Translations under genes and position numbers: made by a program
Source of the DNA: Persebacter sp965221835
GTDB lineage: Bacteria; Pseudomonadota; Gammaproteobacteria; Tethybacterales; Persebacteraceae
Assembly: GCA_965221835.1 (NCBI GenBank)
Contig: OZ244916.1
Span: forward strand, 558,001 to 622,000
Direction of reading: 5' to 3'
Length of the DNA: 64,000 nt
Shown here: positions 8,258 through 16,958 of the stretch, in pieces
Layout: every line of letters starts with the position of its first letter
Position numbering within the stretch: position 1 is the first letter of the stretch
Notes under the pieces: model-generated
Database searches by the model: none
What the model was told of the DNA's origin: nothing
Seen by the model: only the letters and a program-made list of their open reading frames with translations

Positions 8258-9850
8258 TTATGCGAACCACCAGCGTTCGGGCGCTTTGAATCCGTCGCCT
8301 TCCCAATTGATGGCGATATTGCCGTCGTTCGCTACTTTTTTGCTGTTGACATCCAAATAGTTGGCGTACATTAAATTCGGCGTGCCGCCTTCGTCGCGAA
8401 CGATGCCTTGCATTTCCACATACATTTCGCGGCGTTTGGCGTCATCCAATTCGGCACGGGCGGCAACAAGCAATTCGTTAAACCGGTTGTGCGACCAATA
8501 GGCGTCGTTCCATTTCGCGCCTTCGGCGTAGGCAACCGAAAACATCGCGTCTTCGGTCGGGCGTCCGCCCCAAAAACACATACACCAATCTTTTTTCAGC
8601 CAGACATTGGACCAATAGCCGTCGTTCGGTTCGCGCACGACTTCTATGTTGATGCCGCATTTTTTCGCGCTTTCTGACCATAATGTGGCGGCGTCTACCG
8701 CGCCTTCAAAGGCGGCGTCCGCGCTGCTGAGTTTTACCGAAAGCGAATCCAGCCCCGCTTTTTTCAAATGATATTTCGCGCGTTCCGGATCATATTTGCG
8801 TTGTTCCAACTCCGCCGCATAATAACGATTCGCCGGTGCGATGGGATGATCGTTGCCGGGCAAACCGTGTCCGCGCAGGACTTTTTGCACGAGTTCTTCG
8901 CGATCCACCGCATATTTCAGCGCGAGACGGATATTGTTGTCGTCAAACGGCGCATTTGTCGTAATCATCGGCGCGGTGTAATGTTGCGTGCCGGTGGTTT
9001 CAATGACATAAATATCGGGATTGCGTTCCAAAAGATGCAGCGTTTTGCGGTCGGCGCGATTGATGGCATCCACTTGTCCGGTGGTCAGCGCGTTGGTGCG
9101 GGCGGCAACATCGGAAATGGCGGTAAGTTCCAACGCGTCAAAATGCGCCCGTCCCGATTTCCAATAGTTTGCGGCGCGTTCTAAAGAGGCGCGAACGCCC
9201 GGTTCAAAATCGCGCAAAACATAACCGCCCGCGCCGACACCTGATTGCCAATCCATCGTGCCGTCTTCGTTGGCGGGGCAGATTCCGAGATGATAATCGC
9301 TCATCAAAAACGGAAAATCGGCGTTGCCGGACGACAATTTGAAGACGACATAATCGCCGTCAACGCGGATTTCGTCCACTGCGTCAAAATAGGGTTTGGC
9401 GGCGGATTTGGTATTTTCGTTGCGGTGGTGATTGACGGAGGCGACAACATCTTTCGCTGCGACCGTCCGCCCGTTGTGGAATTCTACGCCGCGGCGGATT
9501 TTGAATCGCCATACTTTGGCGCCGTCTTCCGCCTCCCAACTTTCGGCGAGTTGCGGAATGACTTCGTTTTTGTGATTGATTTCGGTCAATTCGCAACGCG
9601 AAACGGACGACAATGTTTGCATAAAGAAATCGGTGATTTGCCCGGGATCCAGCGAATCGGTTGTGGAACCGCCGCCGAGTCCGTAGCGGAAAGTGCCGCC
9701 TTTTTGCGGCGTTTGCGCCAGCGCGGAAGCGGAAAATAACGCGCCCGCAGTCGGGGCGGCAACGCCCAGAAGGGCGGCGCGGCGCATAAATTCGCGGCGC
9801 GATATTTGGCTTTGCGCGGCGATAAATTGTTGGATTTGATTTTTATTCAT
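8258..9850 (-). CDS. Peptide-type ABC substrate-binding protein with Tat signal
   Basis: 530 residues. The ATG at 9850 has AAGGAGACACAA before it; an upstream in-frame start at 9901 lacks such a site. The leader contains SRREFMRRAALLG, a twin-arginine motif followed by an Ala-rich hydrophobic stretch ending ASALAQ, so export is through Tat, folded. The mature part is SBP family 5 (DppA/OppA-like): LAESWEAEDGAKVWRFKIRR, VEFHNGRTVAAKDVV, and IRLALKYAVDREELV. First gene of the importer operon. The ligand is unknown. Confidence 0.9.
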   Translation of the reverse strand: MNKNQIQQFIAAQSQISRREFMRRAALLGVAAPTAGALFSASALAQTPQKGGTFRYGLGGGSTTDSLDPGQITDFFMQTLSSVSRCELTEINHKNEVIPQLAESWEAEDGAKVWRFKIRRGVEFHNGRTVAAKDVVASVNHHRNENTKSAAKPYFDAVDEIRVDGDYVVFKLSSGNADFPFLMSDYHLGICPANEDGTMDWQSGVGAGGYVLRDFEPGVRASLERAANYWKSGRAHFDALELTAISDVAARTNALTTGQVDAINRADRKTLHLLERNPDIYVIETTGTQHYTAPMITTNAPFDDNNIRLALKYAVDREELVQKVLRGHGLPGNDHPIAPANRYYAAELEQRKYDPERAKYHLKKAGLDSLSVKLSSADAAFEGAVDAATLWSESAKKCGINIEVVREPNDGYWSNVWLKKDWCMCFWGGRPTEDAMFSVAYAEGAKWNDAYWSHNRFNELLVAARAELDDAKRREMYVEMQGIVRDEGGTPNLMYANYLDVNSKKVANDGNIAINWEGDGFKAPERWWFA

Positions 9851-10055
9851 TTGTGTCTCCTTGTTTATTTTGCGAGTCATTCGCAAACCTATTATATGCA
9901 TATTTTTCGTTTTTATGCATTTTTTTTTCGCGGATGTAAAACTTTTTTCGCTTGCGCATTGCCGGAAAATGCGCCGCTAAAAATGCCGGAAAAATATAGA
10001 GTTTATAATAATAGTTGAAAATATAATACTGAATTGGCGAAAATAATAAAATGTT

Positions 10056-10775
10056 TTATTGTGCGATTTTTCCGTCATTTTCCGCGAGAATTTCCGCCCA
10101 GTGGTAAAAAGTGATATTTTTGCCGAGGCGGCGGATGCGCCCTTCCAAATGCAGAATGCAGCCCAAATCGCCGAGGAGGGCGGTGTCGGCGGCGGCGGCG
10201 ATATTGTCGCATTTCCGGTCGGCGAGAGAGACGGACAAATCGCCGAACTTCACAGAAAACGCACCGCCGAAGCCGCAACATTCTTCGCAATCGCGCATTT
10301 CTACGATTTCCACGCCCGCCCGGGTCAGCAAATCGCGCGGTCCTTGTTTGATTCCGAGTTCGCGCAATCCCGCACAACAATCATGATAGGTCGCGCGAAA
10401 AGGGCGGCGGAGTCGGCGGGGGGCGTAGTTCATTTTTAACAAAAACTCGCTCAACTCCAAACATTTGTCGGCGAATAATCGCATTTTTTCGTTTTCCGCG
10501 CCGAAGATTTCGCGCCAGTGGACGCGGAAAAATCCGCAACAAGAAGCGGAAGGAAATACGACCGCATCGCATTCGGCGAATAAATCGGCGCATTTTTCCG
10601 CCAATATTGCGGCGTCTGCGAAGTTGCCGCTGTTGAAAGCGATTTGACCGCAGCAAGTTTGACGGGGCGGATAAAACGGTGTTGCACCTGCCGCACGGAT
10701 AAGATGCGAGGCGGCGGCGGCGATTTGCGGACGAAAAACATCCGCCAAACAAGTCGCAAAAAGTCCGGTTTTCAC
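10056..10775 (-). CDS. LutA/GlcF-type (CCG-domain) oxidoreductase subunit
   Basis: 239 residues. Two CCG-type cysteine motifs, PRQTCCGQIAFNSG (about 38-51) and CEECCGFGGAFSVK (about 163-176), plus SASCCGFF and HDCCAG, match the LutA/YkgE family, which binds iron-sulfur and works with LutB and LutC in lactate oxidation. No lutB or lutC is next to it, so its partner is unknown. The start is GTG at 10775, 6 bases after an extended -10 box, which suggests a leaderless message. Without lutBC the name lutA would be presumptive. Confidence 0.85.
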   Translation of the reverse strand: MKTGLFATCLADVFRPQIAAAASHLIRAAGATPFYPPRQTCCGQIAFNSGNFADAAILAEKCADLFAECDAVVFPSASCCGFFRVHWREIFGAENEKMRLFADKCLELSEFLLKMNYAPRRLRRPFRATYHDCCAGLRELGIKQGPRDLLTRAGVEIVEMRDCEECCGFGGAFSVKFGDLSVSLADRKCDNIAAAADTALLGDLGCILHLEGRIRRLGKNITFYHWAEILAENDGKIAQ

Positions 10776-10781
10776 GGACGC

Positions 10782-10790
10782 ATTTTATCA
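10782..10790 (-). promoter_or_regulatory. Extended -10 promoter for a leaderless lutA-like gene
   Basis: Reading the minus strand, TGATAAAAT is followed by GCGTCC and then the GTG start codon. With the usual 6-base gap to +1, transcription begins at the start codon. No ribosome site is present. Confidence 0.55.
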
Positions 10791-10914
10791 TTTTATATCG
10801 CCGCCTTCGCGCACCGCCGCCAATTCGCACCCGCCCGCAAACCGAAAAAAAACGCCGTCTAATGGCAACAGACAAAAAACATTTTTTGGATAGTTTGGAA
10901 TTTGTCGCCCGAAT

Positions 10915-10923
10915 CTGCTACAA
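10915..10923 (+). promoter_or_regulatory. Promoter of the acpP operon
   Basis: The extended -10 TGCTACAAT lies about 30 bases before the acpP ATG, with a TTGGAA -35-like box 18 bases upstream of the hexamer. A normal GAAAGGAGAAA ribosome site follows it. Confidence 0.6.
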
Positions 10924-10952
10924 TTGAATTTTTTGCGAAAGGAGAAATTTTA

Positions 10953-11201
10953 ATGTCAACAGCAGAATCGTTAGAAACACGTCTTAAAAAGATAGTGTCC
11001 GAAGAACTCGGAGTAGAAGAATCCAAAATCAATCCGGAATCGAAATTTATAGACGATCTCGGCGCCGATTCCTTGGATGTGGTGGAATTGGTTATGAATT
11101 TGGAAGAGGAATTTCAATGCGAAATTCCGGACGAAGAGGCGGAAAAAATCGTCACCGTTGGCGACGCCTTGCGCTACATAGAAGCCGTCAAGTCGGAGTA
11201 A
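10953..11201 (+). CDS. acpP: Acyl carrier protein
   Basis: 82 residues, close to the usual 77-80. The 4'-phosphopantetheine site is GADSLDVVELVM, with Ser near 39. The acidic composition is typical. It carries growing fatty-acyl chains in type II fatty acid synthesis in the cytoplasm. GAAAGGAGAAATTTTA before ATG fixes the start. The stop TAA directly abuts the fabF ATG. Confidence 0.95.
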   Translation: MSTAESLETRLKKIVSEELGVEESKINPESKFIDDLGADSLDVVELVMNLEEEFQCEIPDEEAEKIVTVGDALRYIEAVKSE

Positions 11202-12443
11202 ATGACGCGGCGTAAGGTTGCCGTAACCGGTCTGGGGATTTTATCTCCGGTCGGCAATACGGTGGCGGAATCGTGGCGCGCCGTGATGGCGGGCGAATCG
11301 GGAATCCGCAAAATCACCCGCTTTGACGCATCCGCTTTTTCCACCGGCATCGTTGGCGAAGTGCGCGATTTCAATGTCGGCGATTTCATCCCCGAAAAAC
11401 GCGCGCGTCACATGGATTTATTTATCCATTACGGCGTCGTTGCCGCAATGCAGGCGGTTGCGGACGCGGGATTGACCGATTCCGAATCCGACCGCGAGCG
11501 CATCGGAGTCGCTATCGGTTCCGGCATCGGCGGCTTGCGGATGATAGAAAAAGTGCAAGATATTTATCGCGAAGGCGGTCCCCGCCGCATTTCGCCTTTT
11601 TTTATTCCGTCCACAATTATTAACATGATTTCCGGGCATGTTTCCATTCAATATAACTTTTTGGGACCGAATATTTCTATGGTATCTGCCTGCACGACCG
11701 GCGCGCACAATATCGGCGATGCCTACCGCATGATCGCTTACGGCGACGCCGATGCGATGATTTGCGGCGGCGCCGAGGCGGCAATTACGCCGCTCGGACT
11801 CGGCAGTTTCGCCACGGCGCGCGCGCTTGCAACCGGTTACGATGAAACACCGGCGCAAGCATCTCGTCCTTTCGATTCCCGCCGTTGCGGTTTTGTGTTG
11901 GGCGAGGGGGCGGGCGTATTGGTGCTGGAAGAATACGAACGGGCGCGGGCGCGCGGTGCGAACATATATGCGATGATGGCAGGTTACGGAATGAGCGCGG
12001 ACGGTCATCACATCACCGCCCCGCCGGAAGACGGCGCGGGCGCGGCGCGGGCAATGACAAACGCCATGCGGGATGCGGGAGTCGCGGCGGACGAAGTCCA
12101 CTACATCAACGCGCACGGCACTTCCACGCCGCTGGGAGATGCCGCCGAAACCCGCGCGATTCGGCGGGCGCTCGGATCATCCGCCGACAAAGCAATTATC
12201 AGTTCCACCAAATCCATGACCGGACATTTGTTGGGGGCGGCGGGCGGCATAGAAGCCGTATTTTCGGTTCTGGCGTTGCGCGACCAGACCGCACCGCCGA
12301 CGATCAATTTAGAATCGCCTGATGCGCAATGCGATTTAGATTATGTGCCGGGCGCGGCGCGGCGGGCGCGGATGAAAATCGCACTCAGCAACTCCTTCGG
12401 TTTCGGCGGCACAAACGCGACTTTGGCTTTTGCCGCAGTCTGA
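11202..12443 (+). CDS. fabF: 3-oxoacyl-ACP synthase II
   Basis: 413 residues, the normal length. The condensing-enzyme triad is visible: Cys in VSACTTGAHN (about 165), His in NAHGTSTPLGD (about 304) and His in KSMTGHLLGAAGG (about 341). It elongates acyl-ACP with malonyl-ACP. It directly follows acpP with no gap, a classic arrangement, and is followed after 11 bases by smc. Confidence 0.95.
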   Translation: MTRRKVAVTGLGILSPVGNTVAESWRAVMAGESGIRKITRFDASAFSTGIVGEVRDFNVGDFIPEKRARHMDLFIHYGVVAAMQAVADAGLTDSESDRERIGVAIGSGIGGLRMIEKVQDIYREGGPRRISPFFIPSTIINMISGHVSIQYNFLGPNISMVSACTTGAHNIGDAYRMIAYGDADAMICGGAEAAITPLGLGSFATARALATGYDETPAQASRPFDSRRCGFVLGEGAGVLVLEEYERARARGANIYAMMAGYGMSADGHHITAPPEDGAGAARAMTNAMRDAGVAADEVHYINAHGTSTPLGDAAETRAIRRALGSSADKAIISSTKSMTGHLLGAAGGIEAVFSVLALRDQTAPPTINLESPDAQCDLDYVPGAARRARMKIALSNSFGFGGTNATLAFAAV

Positions 12444-12454
12444 ACGACACCGCC

Positions 12455-15400
12455 ATGCGCCTGACCGCAATTTATCTGACGGGTTTTAAGTCGTTTTGCG
12501 ACCGCGCCGCCGTGACGGTGCGAGAAGGAATTACCGGCGTTGTCGGTCCAAACGGCTGCGGAAAATCCAATATCGTGGACGCCTTGCGTTGGGTACTCGG
12601 CGAATCGCGCGCCGCCCGATTGCGCGGAGATGCGTTGCAAGATGTTTTATTTAACGGCGGCGGCAATCGCCCGCCCGGCGATTGGTGCGCGGTTGAAACG
12701 CGTTTTTCTGCGGAAGAAAACGACGATTTGGGAATGTGGAAAGGATGCGCCGAAATTGTCGTAAAACGCGAACTCGCGCGCGATGGACAATCGTATTTTT
12801 ACATTAACGGGCAAACCGTGCGGCGGCGCGATGTCGTTTCGCTTTTTCGCGGCACCGGCGTTTCGCCCCGTTCTTATGCGGTCGTAGAACAAGGCGTTGT
12901 CGGTTCCATCGCCGAAGCGTCCGCGGACGAGTTGCGGCTTTTTTTGGAAGAGACGGCGGGCGTGTCGCACTACAAAGACCGCCGCAAAGACGCCGAAAGA
13001 CGGCTGGCGAGTTGCCGGGCAAACTTGGAACAATTGGCGCGATTGATAGAAGACGCCCGCCGTCAACAAGAATCGCTCAAACGGCAGGCACGGGCGGCGC
13101 GACGGTATCGGGAGTTGGGCGAATCGGTCAACGATATGGAAGTCGTTTTGATTTTGCGAAACCGCGAAATCACCGCGCAAAAAATTAACAAAAAAGATGA
13201 AGAAATAACCGTATTAGACGGAAAAATCGCCGAATTGCAAACGCAATGCGATTCGTTGCGGCAACGCGCCGAAGACGCCGGCAAACAGCGGGACGAATGG
13301 CGACAAAAAGCGGGCGGGTACGAAGCGGAACTCGCCCGGACACAAGAAGCGGCGCGCCGCATTCGCGAAGATTACGAACAAAGCGGACAAAAACGCGCCC
13401 GATTAATTGAACGGGGCGAGATTGAAAAAGCGGAACTTGGCGAAGTTGAAAACGCCGCCCGTCAATGCGCCGAAGAATTGCAAAAAACTTCCGCCGATTT
13501 GGACGACATCGCCGCGCAACTCAAAAAACACGAAAGCGAATCGCAAGACAAATCCGCGGCGCTTAAAGATTTTCAGAAAACATTGCGCGCGGCGGAAGCA
13601 GAAATGGAATCCGCCCGTCAAGGTTTGCAGCAAATTGAACACCGGCGGGCGACAGCGCAAATGGAAACGCAAATGGCGGAAGAAAAACGCGCCGCATTGC
13701 GCGGGCGATTGGACAAATTGCGCGCGGCGGAATCCGGATTGGCGCCCGGTGATGCGCCGCCGCCTGCGGACGAATCGGAAGTCGCGCGATGCGAAAACGC
13801 TTTGCGCACCGCCGAATCGGCGTGCAAACAAAACGCGGAAGAGTTGGAAAATGCGCGTGCGGCGTTGCGCAAAGCCGAAAATACGCATGTCGCCGCCGCC
13901 GCCGAACGAGACGCCTTGCATTCTATGGTGCAAAAACACGAATGGAAAGTTGCCGCGACTCCGCCGCGTTTGTCCGAATTGTTGCAAGCCGAAGCCGGCG
14001 AATGGTCGCGCGCATTGGATGCCGCATTGGGGCGTTTTGCCGATGGTTATGCGGTGGAATCGCTGGACGATTTTTTGCGCGAACACGGTTTTCCGCCCGC
14101 CGGGGCGGGAATTGTGGAAATGCGCGCCGACAACGCCGTCGCCGAATCGCGCGCGGGATGGATTCCGTTGTTGTCGCACATTGATGCGCCCGCCGCCGCG
14201 AAAAAGTTTTTGTCCGCGAGATTGCGCGGCGTTTATGCTGCCGAATCGGCGGCGGAAGCGCGACAAATTCGCGATTCGCTGGCGGATGATGAAATGCTGA
14301 TTACCCGCGATGGCGCGATATTTATGAAATGCGCGGTTTTTTCGGTCGGCGAAGTGCGCGGCGGTTTTGATTGGCGGCGGCGACTCGCGGTGCTGGACGA
14401 TTCGCTTGCCGATTATGAAAAAAAGTTGCAGGCGGCGCGGCAACGCGAAGAAGCGAGTATTTTAAGGCGGACGAAATCCGATTCCGCGCGCGATTCGGCG
14501 GCGGCGGCATTGTCTGCGGCGCGCGGCGAAATGTCTGAACGCCGCATTGCGGTCGGGCAGTGGGAAGAACGGCGAATGGCGGCGGATGCGCGCCGCGAAG
14601 AAATGCGCGCCGAAATGGATTTTATCGCGGCGGAGTTGCAGCGGCTGGATGATGAAACGGCGCGCCGTGCCGATGGCGACAATTTGCGCGGCGAATACGA
14701 TTCGGCAGCGGCAGCAGCGGCGGCGGCAAAATCGTCCGCCGAAACGGCAGCGCACAATTTAGAAACGCGCCGCGCCGAAGCCGCACAATCGGAAATGGCA
14801 TTGCGCGAATTGCAAGTGCGCCGCGAAAATTCGGGACGGCAAAAAGAATCGTTAAACGGGCGCGCCGATGAATTGAAACGCCGTCATGCCGCATTGACGG
14901 AACAAATCGCGCACACCGAAAAAGAAATCGCGGAGTTGTCGCAGTTGGCGACCGGCGAGACGCTTTCTAAATATGATGCCGATATTGCGGCGGCAAAAAA
15001 CGCGTTGCAAGAAACCGCCGCCGCAGAATCGAAATGGTCGGCAAAAATGACCGCGCACGGCGAAGAACGCGAAAAACAATTGCAGCAATTGCAAATATTG
15101 CGCGACAAAAACACCGCCTTGCAATTAGAAAAACGCGAGTTGCGCGTTTCGGCGGAAGGAATGGATAACTCGCTGGAAGAATACGAAAAAGATGAATCGC
15201 GACTTTCGTCATTGCGCGAACGCGATATGTCGTCTGAAGAGTTGCGCGCACAAATCGCCGAGTTGCGCGGACGGCGCGACCGTCTCGGCGCAATCAATTT
15301 CGCCGCCGAACAAGAACTCGGCGAAGGCGAAGCGCGGCTGGAAGGAATGCAAATGCAAAAAAACGATGTGGAAACAGCGGCGGACGATTTGCAAAAAACT

Positions 15401-15895
15401 ATTCATCGCATAGACGATGAAACGCGCACTCGCATGCGCGGCGTTTACGAAGCGATTAATCGCGAATTTGGCGGACTCTTCAAAAAAATGTTCGGCGGCG
15501 GGTCGGCGGAGTTGGCAATGCGCGGCAACTCTTTTTTGGATGCCGAGTTTGAAATTCGCGCCCGTCCGCCGGGCAAACAAATGTTTCCGGTGCGGATGTT
15601 GTCGGGCGGCGAAAAATCGGCGACCGCGCTGGCGTTTGTTTTTACTTTAATGCGTCATACGCCGCCGCCGTTTTGCGTTATGGACGAAGTGGATGCCGCG
15701 TTGGACGATTCGCGTTCCGATTTATTCGTTGGTTTGTTGCGCGAAATGGCGCAACATTTTCAATGTCTCGTCGTCACGCACAACAAAAATACAATTGAAG
15801 CGGCGGACAATCTCATCGGCGTCACGCAGGAAGAAAAAGGCGTTTCCAAAATCGTTTCAGTCACGCGCGCGGAGGCGGCAAAGGCGGCGTCATGA
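12455..15895 (+). CDS. smc: Chromosome partition protein Smc
   Basis: 1146 residues. I start at the ATG giving MRLTAIYLTGFKSF, the usual SMC beginning; a longer in-frame extension would run back into fabF. Walker A is GPNGCGKSN (about 31-39). Two long coiled coils flank a hinge (roughly 480-640, around GAGIVEMRADNAV). The C-terminal head has signature LSGGEKSATALAFVF and Walker B FCVMDEVDAALDD. It compacts and helps segregate the chromosome as a dimer with ScpAB. It is part of the run acpP-fabF-smc-zipA-ligA and overlaps zipA by 4 bases. Confidence 0.95.
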   Translation: MRLTAIYLTGFKSFCDRAAVTVREGITGVVGPNGCGKSNIVDALRWVLGESRAARLRGDALQDVLFNGGGNRPPGDWCAVETRFSAEENDDLGMWKGCAEIVVKRELARDGQSYFYINGQTVRRRDVVSLFRGTGVSPRSYAVVEQGVVGSIAEASADELRLFLEETAGVSHYKDRRKDAERRLASCRANLEQLARLIEDARRQQESLKRQARAARRYRELGESVNDMEVVLILRNREITAQKINKKDEEITVLDGKIAELQTQCDSLRQRAEDAGKQRDEWRQKAGGYEAELARTQEAARRIREDYEQSGQKRARLIERGEIEKAELGEVENAARQCAEELQKTSADLDDIAAQLKKHESESQDKSAALKDFQKTLRAAEAEMESARQGLQQIEHRRATAQMETQMAEEKRAALRGRLDKLRAAESGLAPGDAPPPADESEVARCENALRTAESACKQNAEELENARAALRKAENTHVAAAAERDALHSMVQKHEWKVAATPPRLSELLQAEAGEWSRALDAALGRFADGYAVESLDDFLREHGFPPAGAGIVEMRADNAVAESRAGWIPLLSHIDAPAAAKKFLSARLRGVYAAESAAEARQIRDSLADDEMLITRDGAIFMKCAVFSVGEVRGGFDWRRRLAVLDDSLADYEKKLQAARQREEASILRRTKSDSARDSAAAALSAARGEMSERRIAVGQWEERRMAADARREEMRAEMDFIAAELQRLDDETARRADGDNLRGEYDSAAAAAAAAKSSAETAAHNLETRRAEAAQSEMALRELQVRRENSGRQKESLNGRADELKRRHAALTEQIAHTEKEIAELSQLATGETLSKYDADIAAAKNALQETAAAESKWSAKMTAHGEEREKQLQQLQILRDKNTALQLEKRELRVSAEGMDNSLEEYEKDESRLSSLRERDMSSEELRAQIAELRGRRDRLGAINFAAEQELGEGEARLEGMQMQKNDVETAADDLQKTIHRIDDETRTRMRGVYEAINREFGGLFKKMFGGGSAELAMRGNSFLDAEFEIRARPPGKQMFPVRMLSGGEKSATALAFVFTLMRHTPPPFCVMDEVDAALDDSRSDLFVGLLREMAQHFQCLVVTHNKNTIEAADNLIGVTQEEKGVSKIVSVTRAEAAKAAS

Positions 15896-16956
15896 GTTGG
15901 GAACATGTACTGTTGGCGGTGTTCGCCGTTCTTGCGGTCGGTGCGGCATTTTATTTTTCTACGCGCCCCGAACGACAAACGCCGACAAAAGGCAAAGAAC
16001 CGTCTTTCGGTACGCGCACCGCGGCAAACGAATCCGCGAACGAATCCGCGAACGAATCTGCAAACGAATCGGCGAACGAATCCGCAAATGCCGCGCCGCA
16101 AAAAACGCCGCCGTCGCCGCAAGGTGCGTTGCCGATGGAAGATTTTACGCCGCCCGAATTGCCGTTGCCGGACGAATCGTTGCTGCCGCTGGATATGTGT
16201 TATGCGGCGCGATTGTTTGGCGAAAAAGCGGTCGGCGCGGCGGAAATAAAATCTTTTTGCGAACAAATGCGTCCGGCAAAAAGCCGCCGCAGTTATTTTC
16301 TCGCCTTTGACGAAGCGGCGACTCAATGGCGTTTCGCGCCCGATATGGCATCCCGTTATTGGATTCTCGCCGTCCCGCTTGCCGACCGCGGCGGGGCGAT
16401 AGACGAGTTTGACATTCAGCGGATTGAAGAATCGGTGCGCGCTTTCGCACAAAAAACGCGAATGCGTCCGCTTTTTCCTTCACCGCGCGCGGCAATTGAA
16501 GACGCGTTGCGGATAGACAAATTTTGCGCGACAGCGGATATGTTCATAGAGTTGCGCTTGTCCGGCGATGCGTGTCCGGCGGCGCGCATAGACGAAGTGA
16601 TGCAATGGGCGGGCATGATTCCTGACCGCACCGCCGTTTATGTGCGGCGAATGAACAGCGAAGAATGGTTTCGCGGGCGGGTGATGCCGTTGCCCGCATC
16701 CGCCGCACGGCAGACAATTGTTTTTGAAATGGACGCGCCCAACATCACCGCGCCGTCTCGCGCATTTGAAGAAATGATACGCGTCATCACCCGCGCAGCG
16801 AATTTGTTGGATATGCAAATCACCGATCCGAAAGGCGGCGAAGTCAACGAAGAACGCGTATCGGCGATGCGCGAACGATTGTCGTTACTCGCCTCGCAAA
16901 TGCGCGGATTTGGTGCAGAACCGGGCGGCGCAATCGCGCGGCTGATTTTTTCCTGA
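15892..16956 (+). CDS. zipA: Cell division protein ZipA-like
   Basis: 354 residues. One N-terminal membrane helix (HVLLAVFAVLAVGAAFYF), then a disordered linker with about five ANES tetrapeptide repeats encoded by a 12-base tandem repeat, then a globular domain of about 190 residues in the position of the FtsZ-binding domain. Sequence similarity to classical ZipA is weak by eye; the call rests on topology and on its place between smc and ligA, which is the gammaproteobacterial zipA position. It would tether FtsZ to the inner membrane during division. Confidence 0.75.
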   Translation: MSWEHVLLAVFAVLAVGAAFYFSTRPERQTPTKGKEPSFGTRTAANESANESANESANESANESANAAPQKTPPSPQGALPMEDFTPPELPLPDESLLPLDMCYAARLFGEKAVGAAEIKSFCEQMRPAKSRRSYFLAFDEAATQWRFAPDMASRYWILAVPLADRGGAIDEFDIQRIEESVRAFAQKTRMRPLFPSPRAAIEDALRIDKFCATADMFIELRLSGDACPAARIDEVMQWAGMIPDRTAVYVRRMNSEEWFRGRVMPLPASAARQTIVFEMDAPNITAPSRAFEEMIRVITRAANLLDMQITDPKGGEVNEERVSAMRERLSLLASQMRGFGAEPGGAIARLIFS

Positions 16957-16958
16957 CG

